A stretch of DNA of 64,000 nucleotides from JAAZFF01 sp964405775. GTDB taxonomy: Bacteria; Verrucomicrobiota; Kiritimatiellia; RFP12; UBA3636. The position numbers and the translations under genes are program-made. Positions 45,837-53,866 of the stretch are shown in pieces. The notes below the pieces were generated by a model, which was not told where the DNA came from, searched no databases, and worked only from the letters and a program-made list of their open reading frames with translations. The stretch covers positions 1 through 64,000 of the forward strand of contig CAYOPG010000001.1 of assembly GCA_964405775.1 (NCBI GenBank), in the 5' to 3' direction. The number at the start of each line of letters is the position of its first letter. The first letter of the stretch is position 1.

Positions 45837-47432
45837 ATGAGAGTTATTCAATGCGATTATCTGGTAGTCGGGAGCGGGATGGCGGGACTCTCCGCAGCGC
45901 GCAATTTATCGAAGCATGGCGAAGTGCTCGTGGTGACGAAAAAAGAGAAGTGGGAGTCCAACACCAACTACGCGCAAGGCGGCATAGCCTGCGTCATGCT
46001 GGAAGACGATTCCTTCGAGATGCACATCGCCGACACTCTCGATGCCGGTGCCGGGTTATGCGACGAGGACGTCGTTCGCGAGATCGTGAGCGCCGCGCCG
46101 GCGCGCATTCAGGAACTGCGCGACATTGGCATGAAGTTCACCGAACGTACGGACACCCTAAATGGAGAACTTGACCTCGGGCGCGAAGGAGGCCACTCGA
46201 AAAGGCGCATCCTGCACGCTGGCGACATCACGGGCAGGCACATGGAGGAAGTGCTGCTAAAGAACGTCGCCAAAAACAAGAAAATCACCATGATGGAGCA
46301 CACCATGGCGATAGACCTTGTGACGCGCGAAATCAAGGGCAAAACCTCCTGTGTCGGTTGCTATATGCTTGACACCAAATCAGGCGAGATTTTCGCAGTC
46401 CGCGCGCCATACACAATACTTGCTGCCGGCGGTGCCGGCAAGGTTTACCTCTACACAACAAATCCGGACGTCGCCACAGCCGGTGGCATCTCAATAGCAT
46501 GGCGAGCAGGGGCTGAAATCCGCAACATGGAGTTCGTACAGTTCCATCCCACGTGCCTATACCACCCCGAGGCGAAAAACTTTCTCATCAGCGAAGCAGT
46601 TCGCGGCGAAGGCGCACAGCTTGTCAATGCCGACGGCAGTCCGTTCATGTGGAGATACGATAAGCGCGGCCCCCTCGCCCCTCGCGACATTGTCGCCAGA
46701 GCGATTGACCACGAAATGAAGACGCACGGCATCGAGTGCGTATATCTCGACATTCGCCACAAGGGCAAAGAATTTCTTCTCAAGCGCTTCCCCAACATAT
46801 ACGAGAAATGCAAATCTTTCGGCATCGACATGGCCACGGATCTTATTCCCGTAGTCCCTGCGGCGCACTACTGCTGCGGAGGGGTCAAGACAACAGTCGA
46901 TGGACTCACCAACATCCCCGGTCTGCTGGCTATCGGGGAAACGGCAAGCACCGGACTCCACGGAGCCAACCGCCTTGCCAGCAACTCGCTTCTTGAAGCG
47001 GCGGTCTGCGCCCACAACGCCGCGGAATGGATCGCTGCGCATCCACGCAAGGCCGATATATCCGAGATAGAGATCCCCGCATGGGTATACGGCGACGCAG
47101 TACCGAGCGATGAAAAAGTCGTCGTCTCGCACAACTGGGAAGAAGTGCGGACCTGCATGTGGGACTATGTCGGCATCGTTCGCACGGATAAGCGTCTTGA
47201 CCGAGCCTTGACGCGAATAGCCAACATTCGCCGCGAAATTCATCAATATTACTTCGACTATCTGGTAACCCTTGAAACACTTGAACTTCGCAATATTGCC
47301 GACGCCGCATACCTTATTGTAAAGTCCGCACAGCACCGCAAGGAAAGCCGAGGGCTGCACTACACGCTCGACCACCCCAATCTGCTGTCCTACGTGGAAG
47401 ACACCGTAATACAAAGAGACGCGGCTGTTTGA
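45837..47432 (+). CDS. nadB: L-aspartate oxidase NadB
   Basis: NadB oxidises aspartate to iminoaspartate, the first step of de novo NAD synthesis; in anaerobes fumarate serves as acceptor. The 531-residue flavoprotein has the FAD site VVGSGMAGLSAARNLS, SNTNYAQGGIACV, RRILHAGDITGRHME, EFVQFHPTCLY and GLHGANRLASNSLLEA, all family landmarks. GGAG lies 11 bases before the ATG. nadA and nadC are not present here. Confidence 0.95.
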   Translation: MRVIQCDYLVVGSGMAGLSAARNLSKHGEVLVVTKKEKWESNTNYAQGGIACVMLEDDSFEMHIADTLDAGAGLCDEDVVREIVSAAPARIQELRDIGMKFTERTDTLNGELDLGREGGHSKRRILHAGDITGRHMEEVLLKNVAKNKKITMMEHTMAIDLVTREIKGKTSCVGCYMLDTKSGEIFAVRAPYTILAAGGAGKVYLYTTNPDVATAGGISIAWRAGAEIRNMEFVQFHPTCLYHPEAKNFLISEAVRGEGAQLVNADGSPFMWRYDKRGPLAPRDIVARAIDHEMKTHGIECVYLDIRHKGKEFLLKRFPNIYEKCKSFGIDMATDLIPVVPAAHYCCGGVKTTVDGLTNIPGLLAIGETASTGLHGANRLASNSLLEAAVCAHNAAEWIAAHPRKADISEIEIPAWVYGDAVPSDEKVVVSHNWEEVRTCMWDYVGIVRTDKRLDRALTRIANIRREIHQYYFDYLVTLETLELRNIADAAYLIVKSAQHRKESRGLHYTLDHPNLLSYVEDTVIQRDAAV

Positions 47433-47500
47433 CATTTTAGACCTGTATTCGGAGCAACAGACTCAGCTGCATCCTGACATGTCGAATAACATGGGGACAC

Positions 47501-47534
47501 AAAAAAGGCGCCGTAGTTTGAACTACAGCGCCTT
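47501..47534 (-). terminator. Rho-independent terminator (minus strand)
   Basis: AAGGCGC (47505-47511) pairs with GCGCCTT (47528-47534), and inner GTAGTT pairs with AACTAC. The six A's at 47501-47506 give a U-run for the minus strand, so it was built for the broken outer-membrane protein gene at 47559-47663. It may also stop nadB transcripts from the other side. Confidence 0.75.
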
Positions 47535-47558
47535 GTTCTCTTGTAGGTCTAACCCAAA

Positions 47559-47663
47559 TTAGAACTTAGCTGTAACTTCGAAGCGCAGGAATGTGGCGGT
47601 GTCTTCTGTCGTGTCGTAGTAATCGCCGTAGTCCAACATTTCGCCCAGCACCGCTCCGCCGAG
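47559..47663 (-). pseudogene. 3' remnant of an outer-membrane protein gene
   Basis: The 34 codons before the stop at 47559 read LGGAVLGEMLDYGDYYDTTE then DTATFLRFEVTAKF: aromatic-rich alternation ending in Phe, like the end of a beta-barrel. The frame meets a stop at 47664-47666, and no start codon with a ribosome site is present. With its own terminator just downstream, this is the tail of a gene whose body is missing, either through rearrangement or a misassembled join. Confidence 0.6.
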
Positions 47664-47924
47664 CTAGAGTCTGTAAAAGCGGCCCGCCAGCCGATCCTCG
47701 ATGCAATCAAGCAGTTCGAAGCAGAGTTAGACGGCATGAAGGCCTCCCCTGAAAAACGAGAACTCCGTGCTGAGTATAAACATACACGCCAGCTTATCTC
47801 AGAGCTACTTGGCCCAATACCTGGTGATCCGACGCCTATTTTGATGCGCTTGGCCAAGGAACCAAAGTTAAACGTCTCGTGTTGCCAAAAACCAGCCACC
47901 TTGCAACGCTTGCAACAGCGCTGA
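47664..47924 (+). other. Unassigned open reading frame fragment between broken genes
   Basis: From 47664 the third frame stays open for 86 codons (ELESVKAARQPILDAIKQFE onward, then PEKRELRAEYKHTRQLISEL and LLGPIPGDPTPILMRLAKEP). It reads like a helical, charged protein segment but has no start codon before 47736 and no ribosome site. Its end overlaps the kinase frame in a different phase. I do not recognise it. It could be an internal piece of another gene brought here by the same event that cut the outer-membrane protein gene. Confidence 0.35.
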
Positions 47925-49012
47925 ACGAGGCTGCCGACAAGCTTGATGAACGAATGAAATCAATGGAGGAGACGAAGGCGTTTTCCGACACTGTACTTTC
48001 AAACATCCCGAGCGGCATCATAACTCTGGACGACGAACTCAATGTCACAATGTACAACGAGGCGGCGGCATACATGATGGGATTCACCTCCCCAATACCA
48101 ACTCCAAACCTAAAGACAGCAAGGATTCAAGATCTCGAACTCATAAAAATCGTCTACGACACCATGAAGACCAAGTCCCCAGTACGCGGAGAATTCAAGC
48201 AAGGTGCCACGGGCAAGAAAGTCATGGACGTTTTCTCGACCACGATGTCTGACTCTAGTGGCAATACCTCGGGGGTACTCCTGCTCATATCGGACTTGAC
48301 TACTGTGCGAAGGCTTGAAACTATAAGGCAGGATTTCGTGGGCAACGTGGCGCACGAGTTGCGTACGCCCGTAACTTCTATAAGCGGCTTCGCGGAGTTG
48401 CTTGGCCGCACAACCCACGACGAACACGGGAAAATCACCCGTTACTCAGCCATAATTCTGCGCCAGGCAAAACACATGGAGACTATAATAAACGACCTCC
48501 TATTGCTGGCCAGCCTGGACGACTCCGCCGGTACTGCCATAGAGCAGAAAACCGTAGTCTCAATCAGACAGACGATAGATAATGCTGTGGAGCTTTGCGG
48601 CGAGCGCGTAGGAATGGAACAAGTAAAGCTCACAGTGCACTGTCCGGACACTCTTGAAGCGACGATACATCAGGGACTAATGGAACAGGCAATTGTGAAC
48701 CTCATTGAAAATGCCGTCAAATACGGTGTAACCCAGAGCAGCGACAAAATCGAAATCTCTGCTGCGAAAGCAGACGATGGCACTGTCGAGATCAATGTTA
48801 CGGATTATGGGAACGGCATACCTGCTGAGCAACAGGAACGCATATTTGAACGATTCTACCGCATCGACAAAGGTCGTACGCGTGAGAACGGCGGCACGGG
48901 ATTGGGTCTCTCCATTGTTAAACACATAATGCGTCTACACGCAGGCACGGTTTTTGTGGTCAGCAAACGCGAAGTCTCAACAACATTCACGCTCAAGTTT
49001 CCCAAGGGATGA
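47879..49012 (+). CDS. PhoR-like sensor histidine kinase, 5' truncated
   Basis: The frame is open from 47828 and codes for the end of a HAMP-like helix (DALGQGTKVKRLVLPKTSH), a PAS-like domain (LSNIPSGIITLDDELNVTMY), the H-box HELRTPVTSISGF, the N-box NLIENAVKYG, and ERFYRIDKGRTRENGGTGLG of the ATPase domain. No membrane segment or sensor domain remains, no ribosome site precedes TTG 47879, and the response regulator is absent. pstS follows on the same strand, supporting a PhoR role in phosphate sensing. The coordinates given begin at the first plausible start; whether the gene is functional is doubtful. Confidence 0.75.
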   Translation: MLPKTSHLATLATALNEAADKLDERMKSMEETKAFSDTVLSNIPSGIITLDDELNVTMYNEAAAYMMGFTSPIPTPNLKTARIQDLELIKIVYDTMKTKSPVRGEFKQGATGKKVMDVFSTTMSDSSGNTSGVLLLISDLTTVRRLETIRQDFVGNVAHELRTPVTSISGFAELLGRTTHDEHGKITRYSAIILRQAKHMETIINDLLLLASLDDSAGTAIEQKTVVSIRQTIDNAVELCGERVGMEQVKLTVHCPDTLEATIHQGLMEQAIVNLIENAVKYGVTQSSDKIEISAAKADDGTVEINVTDYGNGIPAEQQERIFERFYRIDKGRTRENGGTGLGLSIVKHIMRLHAGTVFVVSKREVSTTFTLKFPKG

Positions 49013-49025
49013 TTGAGTTAGCAGC

Positions 49026-49113
49026 TTTATCACAGCACAGCAAACAGACTGGCATTCCTAACAAAAAACTAACGCGATGTTTATCACAGCCTAGCGTCCG
49101 TATTGTTTAATAT
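49026..49113 (+). promoter_or_regulatory. Upstream region of pstS with direct repeats
   Basis: The undecamer TTTATCACAGC occurs at 49026-49036 and 49080-49090, 54 bases apart. TTTAAT at 49106-49111 is a possible -10. The repeats could be operator sites for a phosphate-responsive regulator, but they do not match the E. coli Pho box closely. Confidence 0.35.
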
Positions 49114-49165
49114 GCGGCAACCCAGCAAAAGGCGGGCAACAACAAATCAACAAAGGGCAAACAAT

Positions 49166-50095
49166 ATGAACAAATCAATCAACAAGACAATACTCACAGC
49201 TGCAGCCGCTGCTAGCATAATGCTAAGCGCTGGAGCGGCAGAACAGAAACTCACTCTCGACGGCTCCACCACCGTGGGACCGATCGCCAAGGCTTTCGCG
49301 GAATACATGATGGGGCAAGACAAGGAAGTCAATATCACGGTCAGCGAATCAGGTAGCGGCAACGGCGCAAAAGCGCTTCTAAACGGAACATGCGACATTG
49401 CGACTCTCTCCCGCGACCTGAAGAGTTCAGAAAAAGAAGCCATGGAAGCCAAGGGCGTAACGCCCGTTAAGCACGTGTGCGCACTCGACGCTTTGCCCGT
49501 CATCGTCCACCAGTCCAATAAAGTTAAAGGCCTCACTATAGAGCAGATCCGCGATATATACACTGGCAAGATCACAAACTGGAAGGAAGTCGGCGGATTC
49601 GACAAGAAAATCGTCGTCATCAGCCGTGACACGAACAGTGGCACGTACGAGACCTTCTCGGAAATCGTCGTTGGGAAAGACAACAAGGTTGTTTCCAGCG
49701 CGGAATACACGGGAAGCAACGGTGCCGTGCGCCAGCGCGTACAGACAACCGAAGGCGCAATTGGATACGTCGGCCTAGGTTTCGCTGACAGCACAATAAA
49801 GGTACTCGAAGTCAATGGCGTCAAGCCCTCCGTCGAGACGGTGTTCAGCAAGAAGTACCCCATCAGCCGCGAACTGTACATGTTCACTAACGGCGAACCA
49901 AAAGAAGGTTCACTGGCGGCTCGCTACCTCGCCCTCATCACCTCAGAAGAAGGCTCGGAAATGGTTGAGGAAATTGGGTATATTTCCATGACTGCCGGCG
50001 CCAAGAAGGCGGCAACCGAAGCGACCTGCCCCAAATGCGGCACAAAGTTCCCTGTTGACTCCAAAGAGACCGCAGAGGTCAAAGAAACCAAATAA
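49166..50095 (+). CDS. pstS: Phosphate ABC transporter substrate-binding protein PstS
   Basis: PstS captures phosphate in the periplasm for the PstCAB importer. The 309-residue protein has a signal peptide (about 1-24), then LTLDGSTTVGPIAKAFAEYM and SESGSGNGAKALLNGTCDIA, the phosphate-binding loops, DALPVIVHQSN, IYTGKITNWKEVGG and SRDTNSGTYETF. AAAGGG lies eight bases before ATG 49166. The C terminus departs from the family: after AGAKKA come CPKCGTKFPVD and a charged tail, a single zinc-ribbon-like knuckle. pstC, pstA and pstB are not in the window; a terminator follows. Confidence 0.92.
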   Translation: MNKSINKTILTAAAAASIMLSAGAAEQKLTLDGSTTVGPIAKAFAEYMMGQDKEVNITVSESGSGNGAKALLNGTCDIATLSRDLKSSEKEAMEAKGVTPVKHVCALDALPVIVHQSNKVKGLTIEQIRDIYTGKITNWKEVGGFDKKIVVISRDTNSGTYETFSEIVVGKDNKVVSSAEYTGSNGAVRQRVQTTEGAIGYVGLGFADSTIKVLEVNGVKPSVETVFSKKYPISRELYMFTNGEPKEGSLAARYLALITSEEGSEMVEEIGYISMTAGAKKAATEATCPKCGTKFPVDSKETAEVKETK

Positions 50096-50125
50096 GCTGG
50101 AAAAGCATTAAAGAGTCCAACAAGC

Positions 50126-50158
50126 GGCGGCAGGCGTTAAAACGCCAGCCGCCTTTTT
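50126..50158 (+). terminator. Rho-independent terminator of pstS
   Basis: GGCGGC-A-GGCGTT (50126-50138) pairs with AACGCC-A-GCCGCC (50141-50153), followed by TTTTT. It closes the pstS transcript and implies that pstS is not joined to downstream pst genes. Confidence 0.85.
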
Positions 50159-50282
50159 AATTAAGACTTGGATGCGCAGGGAGAGAGATAGCAGGACAGA
50201 CTCCCCAGCACCTTGCGCCAATTGCCAGCATTATGTAATTGGCGGCTGACTCAGCGCAAAGAGGAGTAGCTCAGCCACATGC

Positions 50283-51122
50283 CTAATTCCGAAGTTTTTT
50301 CAGGAGAGCTATTTCCTCAGCATACCCATCTAATTCGTTGGGCGTTTCAAGATAGAACGGGAGATCACGCAACTTGGGATGATTTATAATACGTGCTAGC
50401 ACTTCGATCCCCAGCGTCCCCTCCCCGATCTTTTCATGACGGTCTTTGTGCGATGAAGGTGGGTTTTTACTGTCGTTAACATGCATCGCCTTGACCCTGT
50501 CCAGACCAACAATTCGATCAAACATATCGAGCACGCCGTCCAGATCTCCTATTATATCGTAGCCGGCATCGGACATATGGCATGTGTCCATGCACACGCC
50601 AATCTTATCCTTCAACTCAACGCCATCGATTATCCTGCGGAGCTCCTCGAAAGTTCCACCGATCTCCGAGCCCTTGCCAGACATGGTTTCCAGCAGAACA
50701 ATAGTTTTGTGCTCGGGCTTGAGTATGGCGTTCAACACGCCGCATATCAGCGTTATGCCGTCGTCCACCCCCTGACCCACATGACTGCCGGGATGGAAGT
50801 TGTACATAGCACTTGGAATATGTTGAAGTCGCGCCATATCGTCCGCCATCGTCTCCAAGGCGAATTCCCTCACACGCAAATCCTTGGAGCATGGGTTTAT
50901 TGTGTAAGACGCATGAGCAAGCGGCGGTCCGAATTCATTTTTCTTTGCGATGTCGATATACTCTGCCACGTCCGCGGGATCCATGGTTTTCGCAGCACCG
51001 CCACGCGGATTACGAGTGAAGTACTGGAACACGTTGGCGCCGATTGAAAGGGCGTCTCTCGCCATTCCTGAATAGCCGCCAGACGTTGATAAATGACACC
51101 CGATATAAAACCTATTATCCAT
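50283..51122 (-). CDS. nfo: Endonuclease IV
   Basis: Nfo cleaves abasic sites in base-excision repair using three zinc ions. The 279-residue protein has [17 protein letters not shown] at the start, [40 protein letters not shown], and [22 protein letters not shown], which hold the metal ligands. GAGGTGAT lies just before the ATG. It follows yraN by nine bases on the minus strand and probably shares its transcript. Confidence 0.95.
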   Translation of the reverse strand: MDNRFYIGCHLSTSGGYSGMARDALSIGANVFQYFTRNPRGGAAKTMDPADVAEYIDIAKKNEFGPPLAHASYTINPCSKDLRVREFALETMADDMARLQHIPSAMYNFHPGSHVGQGVDDGITLICGVLNAILKPEHKTIVLLETMSGKGSEIGGTFEELRRIIDGVELKDKIGVCMDTCHMSDAGYDIIGDLDGVLDMFDRIVGLDRVKAMHVNDSKNPPSSHKDRHEKIGEGTLGIEVLARIINHPKLRDLPFYLETPNELDGYAEEIALLKKLRN

Positions 51123-51131
51123 ATAATCACC

Positions 51132-51632
51132 TCAACTGTTTTTCTTATGTAAACCGCTGTAAACGTACCTCAGCTCCATGGGGAACACGTTTTTGAAATG
51201 TCTGATCACGGGAGGTTCGTGTGAACCCATTTCACCTACGACCTCAATAAGATCGAATCTAAAGGGCTTTGGAGGAAGCCGTTTCATGTATTTAGCAGCC
51301 GCTCTGCAAAGCGCGTGGCGCTTGCGCTTGTCGAGCGCTGCCTTGCCGCCGCCGAACCAATCAGACCGCCGCGTCTTGACTTCGACAAATACGATCATCT
51401 CCACTCCGCCACCAACGTCACAGGCCGCCACCAAATCTATTTCATCGCGTCTCATCCGAACGCGCTTGCCGAGGATCTTGTAGCCTTCGTTGCGCAGCGT
51501 TTCGGCTGCCATCTCTTCTCCCCACTCTCCTGTACGGTGAGTCTCCGGCAGATCATCTCCGCTTGCCGTGGCAGGGTTCACACCCTTCCACTTTCCACGG
51601 AAAGTTTTAAGAAGATCTTCGAGTTTCATCAC
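51132..51632 (-). CDS. YraN/UPF0102 family nuclease-fold protein
   Basis: The 166-residue protein has the UPF0102 core: GEEMAAETLRNEGYKILGKR, MRRDEIDLVAA and IVFVEVKTRRSDWFGGG, with the Asp and ExK residues of a Holliday-junction-resolvase-like fold. Function in the family is not settled. A roughly 25-residue N-terminal extension precedes the domain. ATG 51632 and 51629 are both possible. Cotranscription with nfo fits a DNA-repair setting. Confidence 0.9.
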   Translation of the reverse strand: MMKLEDLLKTFRGKWKGVNPATASGDDLPETHRTGEWGEEMAAETLRNEGYKILGKRVRMRRDEIDLVAACDVGGGVEMIVFVEVKTRRSDWFGGGKAALDKRKRHALCRAAAKYMKRLPPKPFRFDLIEVVGEMGSHEPPVIRHFKNVFPMELRYVYSGLHKKNS

Positions 51633-51684
51633 CGCTATAAAAAGTCTGAACGTAAGAGCCGGGGGCGCTGTTACTCCGGGAATC

Positions 51685-53091
51685 TCACTTGCCGTTGGCG
51701 TCTATCCCGTATTTTTTAATCAGCCTTTGCAGGTAGGCGCGTTCAATGTCAGCCTCGCGAGCAGACTTCGAAATGTTGCCGTCGTTGCGTTTCAAGAGCT
51801 TCATTATGTACTTGCGCTCAAACTCATCGACCAGCTCCGCCTTCTCCTCCTTGAAAGGACGGCTCCCTACGGCGGGTTCATCACTTAGCACACCGGATTG
51901 GGGTTGGGATTGCCGCTGCGAAGTCCGCCCTATCCCGCCGGAGTAAAGCACTGACGTTAGGTCTATCGGCCGCGAGGGGCTGTAGAACGCTCGGTCGATC
52001 AAGTTGCGAAGTTCCCGCACGTTGCCAGGCCATTCGTGGCGGCGAAGCGACTCCATAGAAACGTCGAATTCGGCGATTTCTTCCAGCGCGTCCGCTCCGT
52101 GCAGATCCGCAACAAACTTCCTCGCCAAGAGCGGAATATCTTCAGTGCGGTTGCGTAAAGGCGGAAGTTCGATGTTGACGACGGCAAGCCTGTAAAAAAG
52201 ATCCTCGCGGAAACGCCCTTCCGAAACTTCCAAATCCATGTCTCGGTTTGTGGCGCAAATTATTCGTACATCGATTTTCTTGACGGTGTTTGTGCCGACG
52301 CGGCGGATTTCACGTTTCTCCAGCACGCGCAGAAGTTTGGGCTGGAGCTCTGGAGCAAGATCCCCGACTTCATCTAGGAACACGGTTCCCCCATTCGCGT
52401 GCTCGAAAGCACCGGGGCGATCCGACGCCGCGCCCGTAAAAGCGCCTTTTACATGGCCGAAGAGTTCGCTTTCAATTAGGTCTTTTGCCAGCGCGGCGCA
52501 ATCGATGACAACAAATGGCTTGTCTGCTCTCGCACTGTGGCGGTGTATCTCCTCCGCCATTATTTCTTTGCCGGTCCCCGTCTCTCCGGTTAACATAATA
52601 GACGCGTCAGTAGGCGAATAAGTCTCTGCGATGTAGAAAATGCGGCGCATGGCGAGACTGCTGCCGACTACGGCACCAAAGCTGTCCGACGGGCTCAACT
52701 GCAGCTCACGAGCCTCCTGCAACGGAGAAAACACAAGATTCGTGCTGCCGAGCTGCAATTCAGCGCCTGGATTAAGATAGGCGTTGGAAATACGAACCCC
52801 GTTTACTGCCGTGCCGTTCGTGCTGTTCAGATCCACAATCGTGTAGCCATGCTCATCGGCCCTTATTTCACAGTGCCTACGCGAAACTGATGGATCTTCA
52901 AGCTGCAGATCAACGTTTTTCCCCGTTCCTATTGAAAACACGTCCTTATCAACTGGGAACTTTCTACCACCGAGGGGACCAGTCGTCACCAGCAACTCTG
53001 TTTTTCTGACGCGCACCGGCGCGCCTTTACCTTGTGATAGCACCACAAGCGTCTGCGCCAACGATGATCGGTTTGAAGAAGAAGAAGACAT
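51685..53091 (-). CDS. FHA-domain sigma-54-dependent transcriptional activator
   Basis: The 468-residue protein has an N-terminal FHA domain (about 25-110: DPSVSRRHCEIRA and NSTNGTAVNGVRI), an AAA+ domain (GETGTGKEIMAEEIHRHS, GAFTGA which contacts sigma-54, DEVGDLAPELQPKLLRVLE), and a C-terminal Fis-type helix-turn-helix (GNISKSAREADIERAYLQRLIKKYG). FHA domains bind phosphothreonine, so activation by a Ser/Thr kinase rather than by a histidine kinase is likely. Its targets are not evident, and I did not find a clear GG-N10-GC promoter by eye. Confidence 0.92.
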   Translation of the reverse strand: MSSSSSNRSSLAQTLVVLSQGKGAPVRVRKTELLVTTGPLGGRKFPVDKDVFSIGTGKNVDLQLEDPSVSRRHCEIRADEHGYTIVDLNSTNGTAVNGVRISNAYLNPGAELQLGSTNLVFSPLQEARELQLSPSDSFGAVVGSSLAMRRIFYIAETYSPTDASIMLTGETGTGKEIMAEEIHRHSARADKPFVVIDCAALAKDLIESELFGHVKGAFTGAASDRPGAFEHANGGTVFLDEVGDLAPELQPKLLRVLEKREIRRVGTNTVKKIDVRIICATNRDMDLEVSEGRFREDLFYRLAVVNIELPPLRNRTEDIPLLARKFVADLHGADALEEIAEFDVSMESLRRHEWPGNVRELRNLIDRAFYSPSRPIDLTSVLYSGGIGRTSQRQSQPQSGVLSDEPAVGSRPFKEEKAELVDEFERKYIMKLLKRNDGNISKSAREADIERAYLQRLIKKYGIDANGK

Positions 53092-53182
53092 GGCGAAAGA
53101 TTATACCGTTCCTGGCGAATTCACGCAAGGAAGGACTTGGCCATTTAACTTGCAAATCACCTTCAAACAGCGTGCTGCCGTT

Positions 53183-53749
53183 CTAGGCTCGCGACATGAA
53201 CTTGCCTGTTCGGGTGTCGACGCGCACGACCTCGTCACCTTCAATATACTCAGGCACTAGGATTCGAAGACCGGTCTCGAGAATAGCGTTCTTCTGGCGC
53301 GCCGTCGCACTCGCGGCTTTCATTGCAGGATCGCATTGTGTGATTTTTAAATTCACAGAAGGCGGCAGCTCTATTGCCAGCACTTTCCCCTCTGAGAGCA
53401 ACGCGTTGATATTCTCCATACCCTCAACAAGATACGGTCCCTGTTCCTCAATGTCCTCTTTGAGCAAGACAAACTGTGAAAAGTCTTCCGTATCCATAAA
53501 AGTGAACTCGTCTTTGTCTGTGAAGAGAAACTGAACAGGACGCTTTTCAAAGTCGATGGGCGGATACATTTCATCGCCCTTCACGTTGTGGTCGACCTTG
53601 TTCTGAGTTACGAGGTTCCTGAACCTCATGTGGTATATGCTTGCCGCACCACGTGCGCTCGGAGTGCTCTTCCGTAATTCCTCCAACATGTGCGGTTCGC
53701 CATCTATCGCGACTATGTCGCCCTTCCCCAATTCGCTTGCCTTCGGCAT
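53183..53749 (-). CDS. efpL: Elongation factor P-like protein EfpL (YeiP)
   Basis: The three-domain EF-P fold relieves ribosome stalling. The 188-residue protein follows YeiP/EfpL rather than classical EF-P: the domain I loop reads TPSARGAASIYHMRF, close to the YeiP loop with an arginine at the tip, not the PGKG loop whose lysine is modified in EF-P. CDPAMKAASATARQKNAILETG and VPEYIEGDEV complete domain III. No modification gene (epmA, earP) is adjacent. Whether a second, classical EF-P exists elsewhere in the genome cannot be seen. Confidence 0.88.
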   Translation of the reverse strand: MPKASELGKGDIVAIDGEPHMLEELRKSTPSARGAASIYHMRFRNLVTQNKVDHNVKGDEMYPPIDFEKRPVQFLFTDKDEFTFMDTEDFSQFVLLKEDIEEQGPYLVEGMENINALLSEGKVLAIELPPSVNLKITQCDPAMKAASATARQKNAILETGLRILVPEYIEGDEVVRVDTRTGKFMSRA

Positions 53750-53793
53750 AAAAATCCAGTCCCTCGCTTAAAAATGCTTAAATTAAAGCTATC

Positions 53794-53799
53794 ATTATA
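53794..53799 (-). promoter_or_regulatory. -10 element of efpL
   Basis: On the minus strand a perfect TATAAT (53799-53794) lies about 45 bases before the efpL ATG. No good -35 is seen at 16-18 bases, so the promoter is only partly supported. Confidence 0.35.
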
Positions 53800-53866
53800 A
53801 ACCAATTGCTAACGGCGATGGAAGCGCAAAAAAAAACAATTCACCCTTTCCCGGTATGTCGCAAGA

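Noticed and set aside
50216..50244. Perfect eight-base stem CGCCAATT/AATTGGCG as terminator of nfo
   Set aside because: There is no U-run on the minus strand after the stem and the loop is 13 bases; it stays an unexplained palindrome.
50264..50282. GGAGTAGCTCAGCC resembles the start of a tRNA D arm
   Set aside because: No anticodon arm, T arm (GTTCRA) or acceptor pairing follows on either side; the sequence runs directly into the end of nfo.
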